Assembly: GCF_042956465.1 (NCBI RefSeq)
Contig: NZ_JBIBGL010000023.1
Span: 1-64,000, forward strand
Direction: 5' to 3'
Source: Embleya sp042956465
GTDB lineage: Bacteria; Actinomycetota; Actinomycetes; Streptomycetales; Streptomycetaceae
DNA length: 64,000 nt
The notes under the pieces were generated by a model. It did no database searches. It had not been told where the DNA came from and saw only the letters and a program-made list of their open reading frames with translations. This document shows positions 59,237 to 64,000 of this stretch, one piece after another. A program made the translations under genes and the position numbers. Position 1 is the stretch's first letter, and each line of letters starts with the position of its first letter.

Positions 59237-61719
59237 TCCCCCAGAATGGTCGCGACCCACGCGTCGACTCTCGCCTCGAGCGCCTCAAGGGAGTCGACCG
59301 GGCGGATCGCTGCACGGGCCCGGGCAAGGGATGCTGTGTGCGCCGGTTGTGCCGACCCGGTGCTGCGCAGCATGTGCAGTGCCGCAAGGACGAGCGTCGG
59401 GTATACCTCCGCTCCCTCGAACTCACGAATCGCCCACTCGGCGGTGCCCCTGGCGTTCTCGGGTTCACCGCGGCGGAGCAGGATGAGCGACCGCACCAGT
59501 TGGGCTCGGGCCGTTCCGGAGCGGTAGCGAGCGCGCCCCAACACTTCCAGAGCGGTCTCCAAGGAGGCCTCTGCCTCGGCGATGCGCCCGCACCGGAGCA
59601 GGGCCAGCGCCTTGGCCGTGTACGCCTTGCCGAGCTCGTGGAGGGCACCGATGTCCCGCTGTAGCGCGATCGCCTCGTCCGCCACGTCACCGGCATGCTC
59701 GGGTTCCGTCCAGGCCAGGAACTCGGCTCGATTGACCACCAGATTCGCGAGTCGGACCGCGGATCCGGCCTCCAGATAGTGCAGTTGCGCCTGGTCCAGA
59801 CTGCTGCGGGCGGCCGGAAAATCGAAGGCGAACCGCCGACCCAGGTGGATCAGCCTCGCGGTGTCCCCGCGCAGCATGTGTTCGTCCCGACGAAGCGTGC
59901 CGGTGAGGCCGTTGACCAGGTTCTCCGCGTCGCGAAAGCGTCCGCCCGCCATGTAGAGGTCCGCTGCCCACAGCGCCGCACTTCGGCCCTCCGGGACCGT
60001 GGCCGACTGCCACAACGACGAGTACCGGCCGAGCGCCTCCGAGGTCCGACCGAGCACGCGCAACGCGTCCGCGCCGGCGAGCGCCAGACGTACCTGAGCC
60101 GAACTGTCGCCATCGACAGCCGCCAGGCCACGGGTCAATGCCTCGGCGTGCTCGACGTCCCCGACCAGGACCGCGGTCTCGGCCTCCACACAGCGGGCAG
60201 CCATCTCCAGGTCGGCACGGGGGTGGTCGTCCGCCGCACAGAAGCGCCGCACGTCCTCGACGACACCGCCCAGGGAACGGATGCCGCCGCTCGCGGCGAT
60301 CTCCGCGGTGAGGGCGAGCAGATCACGCGGGGCGAACTCCCCGGCATACATGCTGTGGAAGGCGACCTCGCGCAGTTGTGCGCCGATCGTCCGGCGAGTG
60401 CTCGCGAGGCCCACCACCCGATCGGCTCGTTCCCGCCACAGGGTCCGCAGCACGCGGTGCACGGCCTGCCGCATTTCCGCCGTCTGACGCGCCCTCAGTT
60501 CGGTCGCCATCAGTTGGTGCAGTTGGAATCGCTCGGCGCCCGCCGGCTGGACGAAGGAATAGGCGGTCAACGTCTCCCAGGTCCGCCGATCCGCCGACAA
60601 CCCGAACGCGTCCGCGACGGTGCGAAAGATGTCGTAGTCGATCGTGCGAGCCACGGCGAGGACTTCGAGCAGTCGGACCTCTTGCGGATCCACATGCTGG
60701 AGAAAACGTTCGAGGATCTCCTCCCCCGAGACAGCGGGGGTCAGCGCGCTGTCACCCTGATCCGCACCGGAATCCGCGTCGAGGGCCAGATTGAGGTAGA
60801 AGGGCACGCCGGAGCTGGCCCGGGCCAGGGCGGTGCGAGCGCGGACATCGGACACCCCGTGCGCTTCGAGCAGTTCGACCCGCGCGGTCATCGGCAGACC
60901 GTCCAGGGGCACCTGGATCAAGTGCGCGGTCCATTGGCTGTCGTACGTCTCCCAACCCAGTGGCTCTCGGCTCGCGATCAGTACCAGGCCTCGGTCCAAC
61001 TGCGACACGAGATCCCGCAGCCACGCGTCCAGCCCGGCGGTACGGCCCGCCCGGGTGCTGCCGCCCACCAATGCCTCGTACGCGTCGATACAGACGAGGT
61101 ATCGCTGCTCCACACTGGCCCGGCGCAGATCCTCGGCGAACAGGAACGTGGCGGCATCGGCGAGTTCGGCGGGGTCGAGTTCGTCGAGCCGATGCAGGGT
61201 CTCGTCGTTCTTGAGCCAACGCCACCGTTTGAACCTCGCGGACGAACGACCGGCAAGCTGAAGCAGTCCGCCGACGGTCCGAAAGACCGGCAGCCCACCC
61301 GCCGCGTCCGCGAGATCGGTCAACACCGCACTCTGCTGCCGGGCGGCCACATCGGCGAGCGAAATCTGCAGGTGGGGGTGCAGACGCTGCCACAGCGCAA
61401 GGTAGGCAATGTCGTAGCGCGGAAACTGGGCGCCCTGGGCACCGAGGCGGGAACGCAATACCGCGAGTGCGGCGTCCTGTTCGCGCAGGGCCGGAATCTG
61501 GAGGTCCAGCAGCACGGTACGGGCCTCGGACTCCAGCCGCAGTTGGCATTCACGCAGGAATCGCGATTTCCCGATCCCGCCGACGCCCGTCACGTTCACG
61601 ACCCGCAGGCCGTCCCCACCGCCCGCCCAGGCGTCCTCGAAGGCCGCCATGGCCTCTTCCCGGTCGACGAACCGGCGCTGGGAACCTGCGGATCGACGAA
61701 ATCGTGGCTGTAAAGGCAT
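59233..61719 (-). CDS. STAND-type NTPase with C-terminal TPR-like repeats, TTA-containing
   Basis: An 828-residue protein. P-loop VTGVGGIGKSRF (43-54), Walker B YLVCIDAYEAL (207-217) and a sensor-like LIASREPLGW mark a STAND/AAA NTPase. From about residue 480 to the end, helical pairs (EAEASLETALEVLGRARYRS and others) resemble TPR repeats. Codon 3 is TTA (61713-61711), which in Streptomyces needs the bldA tRNA. It overlaps the downstream APH-like kinase by 4 bp. STAND proteins switch on upon ligand or complex binding; here the kinase may be the output. Confidence 0.85.
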   Translation of the reverse strand: MPLQPRFRRSAGSQRRFVDREEAMAAFEDAWAGGGDGLRVVNVTGVGGIGKSRFLRECQLRLESEARTVLLDLQIPALREQDAALAVLRSRLGAQGAQFPRYDIAYLALWQRLHPHLQISLADVAARQQSAVLTDLADAAGGLPVFRTVGGLLQLAGRSSARFKRWRWLKNDETLHRLDELDPAELADAATFLFAEDLRRASVEQRYLVCIDAYEALVGGSTRAGRTAGLDAWLRDLVSQLDRGLVLIASREPLGWETYDSQWTAHLIQVPLDGLPMTARVELLEAHGVSDVRARTALARASSGVPFYLNLALDADSGADQGDSALTPAVSGEEILERFLQHVDPQEVRLLEVLAVARTIDYDIFRTVADAFGLSADRRTWETLTAYSFVQPAGAERFQLHQLMATELRARQTAEMRQAVHRVLRTLWRERADRVVGLASTRRTIGAQLREVAFHSMYAGEFAPRDLLALTAEIAASGGIRSLGGVVEDVRRFCAADDHPRADLEMAARCVEAETAVLVGDVEHAEALTRGLAAVDGDSSAQVRLALAGADALRVLGRTSEALGRYSSLWQSATVPEGRSAALWAADLYMAGGRFRDAENLVNGLTGTLRRDEHMLRGDTARLIHLGRRFAFDFPAARSSLDQAQLHYLEAGSAVRLANLVVNRAEFLAWTEPEHAGDVADEAIALQRDIGALHELGKAYTAKALALLRCGRIAEAEASLETALEVLGRARYRSGTARAQLVRSLILLRRGEPENARGTAEWAIREFEGAEVYPTLVLAALHMLRSTGSAQPAHTASLARARAAIRPVDSLEALEARVDAWVATILGE

Positions 61720-61873
61720 GAGGTCCCCGATCCCCGAAGCCCGCGTCGGAGCAGGCGGTCGGGACTCAGGGTAGTCGGGGGATTGCGTGGGTGTAGTGGA
61801 ATTGCTTCGGCCGGCGGGCGGTACGCGGAGGTGCCGGCGGGCGGTGCGCGATGGTGCCGGCGGGCGGGTGGGG

Positions 61874-63280
61874 TCAGGGCTGCGGGTCGGGGCGGCGGAT
61901 TCTCGGGGCCAGGAGGGCGCCGAGGAGGGACACGCCCAGCATGATGGCGAAGATCAGGGTGAAGACGCCGGCGTCCTTGCCGGTGCCCTCGTGCAGGGCG
62001 GCGAAGATGGCGCCGGCCAGGCCGACCATGACGATCGTGCCGAGCGAGTCGGCGACCTGGAGGGAGGAGGAGTTGGTGCCGGACTCCTCCGGCGTGGACA
62101 GGTCGAGGGTGAGCACGCTCACCGACGAGACGGCCATGCCCATGCCGGCGCCGCCGAAGAACCAGCCGACGGTGACCGCGTACGGGGAGACCCCGGGGAC
62201 CAGCGCGAGCAGCGCCCCGCCGATCGCGATCGCCACGAAGAGGAAGCCCACCTGGATCAGGCGCGGCCGACGCTCGTGCGGCGAGCGGCCCTGGTACCAG
62301 GACCCCAACGCCCAGGACAGCGCGCCCACGGTCAGGGTCAGCCCCGCCTCGGTCGGCGACAGGCCGTGCTCGCTGACCAGCATCAGCGGTACGAAGGACT
62401 CGACCGCGAAGAACGCCCCCGCGAGCACGCCCCGGGACAGGATCACCGCCGGCAGCCCGCGCACCGCGCGCAGCGTGCCCACCGGCAGCAGCCGAGGCAC
62501 CGTCACCGCCATCAGCGCCAGGCCGGCGACGAGCAGCAGTACGCCCACCACGTTCAGGTGTTGCCCGCCGTACTGCAACATGCCCGCGCCCACCGAGGCG
62601 CCGATCGCCGCGCCGATCCGGCGCCGGTTCATCCGCGCGTCCGGGTCCGACTCGCCCGCCATCCGCTGCAGTTGCGGCAGCATCATCACGATCGGCAACA
62701 CCACGAGCACCGGGATGGCCAGGAACACCCAGCGCCACCCCAGGTGGTCGGTGACCAGCCCGGACACCGGCGGCCCGACGATCGAGGGCAGCACCCACGC
62801 CGCGGAGAACGCAGAGAACACCCGCGGGCGCAGCGCGGACGGGTACGCCTTGCCGACCACCACGTACAGCGACACGATCACGAGCCCGCCGCCGAGGCCC
62901 TGCACGGCCCGGCCCACGATGAACGGCCACATCGACTGCGCGGTGCCGGCCAGCACGAGTCCGGCCGCGAACGCCCCGATCCCGCCGAACAGTGGCAGCC
63001 TCGGTCCACGCGCGTCACACCATTCGCCGGAGACCACCATGGCGAGCAGGCTCGTGGTGAAGAACGCGGAGAAGGCCAGGGCGTACAGCGGCACGCCGTC
63101 GAGTTCCTTGACCGCCACCGGCATCGCGGTGCCCACGGCCATCGCCTCGAAGGCGATCAGCAGGACGACCGACACGATCCCGAGCGTGAGTTGAAGATAG
63201 GGCCGGGTCAGTACACCGGGTTCCCGGTCGGACTTCTCGGCGCTCCGTCGCGCGGACTTCGACTCCCCTACGGCTGTCAC
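61874..63280 (-). CDS. MFS drug/metabolite transporter
   Basis: A 468-residue major facilitator with about 12-14 membrane helices. Motifs include FEAMAVGTAMPVAVKELDG in the first helix, GRAVQGLGGGLVIVSLYVV and WRWVFLAIPVLVVLP. The DHA2/EmrB-like organisation points to drug or metabolite efflux. GTG at 63280. Adjacent xanthine-dehydrogenase-like gene ends 118 bp upstream. Confidence 0.9.
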   Translation of the reverse strand: MTAVGESKSARRSAEKSDREPGVLTRPYLQLTLGIVSVVLLIAFEAMAVGTAMPVAVKELDGVPLYALAFSAFFTTSLLAMVVSGEWCDARGPRLPLFGGIGAFAAGLVLAGTAQSMWPFIVGRAVQGLGGGLVIVSLYVVVGKAYPSALRPRVFSAFSAAWVLPSIVGPPVSGLVTDHLGWRWVFLAIPVLVVLPIVMMLPQLQRMAGESDPDARMNRRRIGAAIGASVGAGMLQYGGQHLNVVGVLLLVAGLALMAVTVPRLLPVGTLRAVRGLPAVILSRGVLAGAFFAVESFVPLMLVSEHGLSPTEAGLTLTVGALSWALGSWYQGRSPHERRPRLIQVGFLFVAIAIGGALLALVPGVSPYAVTVGWFFGGAGMGMAVSSVSVLTLDLSTPEESGTNSSSLQVADSLGTIVMVGLAGAIFAALHEGTGKDAGVFTLIFAIMLGVSLLGALLAPRIRRPDPQP

Positions 63281-63398
63281 CGAGACAGCCTAGACCCTGC
63301 CATTTCAACCTACTTATCAATGCAATCGGCGCAGCCTGTCAACCACCCCGACCCGCACGAGCCCCCGCGACCCGCCCCCGTCCCCGTTCCCACACCCC

Positions 63399-64000
63399 CT
63401 AATCCACCACCACGTCCCGAGGCCGCAGCGGCAACCGCGGCAGTTCCAACCCCGTCGCATCCCGCACCGCCGCCGCGACCGCCGCCGGCACCGGCACGAT
63501 GGCCGCGTCGCCCAGGCCCTTCGCGCCGAACGGTGCGCCCGGTTGCGGCTCCTCGATCCACGCGGCCACCCGCACCGGCGGCACGTCCCACGTCCCCGGC
63601 GGCGACCACGCGAACTCGATGTCCTCCGTCAGCGCCAGCCCGAGCCCCATCGCCACCGAACTCTCCACCCGCACCCGGGCCTGCGCGGGATCCAGCACCC
63701 GCCCCGCGTCGTAGGCGCCGGTCACGTCCACCACCCGGATCGTGCCCAGTTCCGGGTCCAGGTCGACCACGACGCGACAGGCCGAGAAGGCCACCGCCGG
63801 ATAGGCGTTGCCCTGCCCGGCGTCGTCCAGCGGCTCGGTGCTCGGCGCCCGGCACGCGCCCGCCGTGGTCACCGTCGCGGTGTCCTCGTACATCGCGTCC
63901 ACCGACAGGTCGATCAGCCCGTCGTAGGACCTGATCCGCCCGTCCCGCACGTCCAACAACCGCGCCGTCATCCCGTAGCGCGCCGCCACCGGCGCCAACA
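63399..64000 (-). CDS. Xanthine dehydrogenase-like Mo-binding subunit, 3' part
   Basis: The C-terminal ~200 residues of a molybdopterin-binding subunit of the xanthine dehydrogenase/aldehyde oxidase family; the start lies beyond the window edge. Conserved elements include VVVDLDPELGTIRVVDVTGAYDAGRVLDP (in two blocks) and PFGAKGLGDAA. In the last motif the family normally has Glu (GLGE), the catalytic base; here it is Asp. The final residues LRPRDVVVD are near the usual end. Confidence 0.85.
   Translation of the reverse strand, partial: LAPVAARYGMTARLLDVRDGRIRSYDGLIDLSVDAMYEDTATVTTAGACRAPSTEPLDDAGQGNAYPAVAFSACRVVVDLDPELGTIRVVDVTGAYDAGRVLDPAQARVRVESSVAMGLGLALTEDIEFAWSPPGTWDVPPVRVAAWIEEPQPGAPFGAKGLGDAAIVPVPAAVAAAVRDATGLELPRLPLRPRDVVVD

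Overview
The window is chromosomal DNA from a high-GC actinomycete. GTG starts are frequent, coding is dense, and several gene neighbourhoods are typical of Streptomyces and relatives: clpS-DUF2017, mec-cysO-cysM, murI-MBL-rph-rdgB, a DUF3618 protein beside a GroES-like protein, and RDD/DUF2510 proteins. A Streptomycetaceae host is the best guess. There is no rRNA, prophage, insertion sequence or CRISPR array; one tRNA-Leu(UAG) is present.

Layout. 0.1-5 kb: a rhodanese/TetR divergent pair with two matching palindromes, an unknown helical protein, an MFS exporter and 6-phosphogluconate dehydrogenase. 5-11.4 kb: a diverged deaminase-fold protein, the tRNA, and a TetR-controlled nucleobase permease plus amidohydrolase unit, then an MHS-type transporter. 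11.5-16.8 kb: bcp peroxiredoxin, a four-gene ECF metal importer (MNQO) behind a perfect Nur (nickel) box, DUF3618, GroES-like and ricin-lectin proteins. 17-20.6 kb: a luciferase-like monooxygenase, a membrane sulfite-oxidase-type enzyme, and a GNAT acetyltransferase behind a second Nur-box match. 20.6-28.3 kb: a three-gene operon of an OB-fold membrane protein with a His-rich loop, a flotillin and a 1,599-residue AAA ATPase. 28.5-35.8 kb: a PucR-type regulator, rdgB, rph, an MBL hydrolase, a glutamate racemase gene with a large in-frame internal deletion, and the CysO-CysM-Mec cysteine module with an unlisted cysteine leader peptide and attenuator hairpin. 35.9-46.8 kb: amino-acid permease, DUF2017, clpS, two RDD proteins, an M6 metalloprotease, pncA-pncB, an SDR and a double zinc ribbon protein. 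47-56 kb: a free-standing AlaRS catalytic half, an MmyB-like regulator, a GlcD-type oxidase with a divergent Lrp regulator, a truncated osmoprotectant ABC operon, a PDZ-less Lon-like protease and an IclR regulator. 56-64 kb: a DEAH helicase, a STAND NTPase/phosphotransferase pair whose first gene has a TTA (bldA) codon at position 3, an MFS transporter, and the 3' end of a xanthine-dehydrogenase-like molybdenum subunit running off the window.

Three arrays of one 26-bp repeat family (42.9, 48.3 and 53.7 kb) each lie between convergent gene ends, and two follow genes that look cut short. The strongest candidates for unusual biology are the OB-fold/flotillin/AAA membrane operon, the TTA-gated STAND-kinase pair, the second Nur-controlled gene, the cysteine attenuator with a CysO protein that has residues beyond Gly-Gly, and the set of shortened genes (murI, lon-like, alaS-like, opuCA-like).
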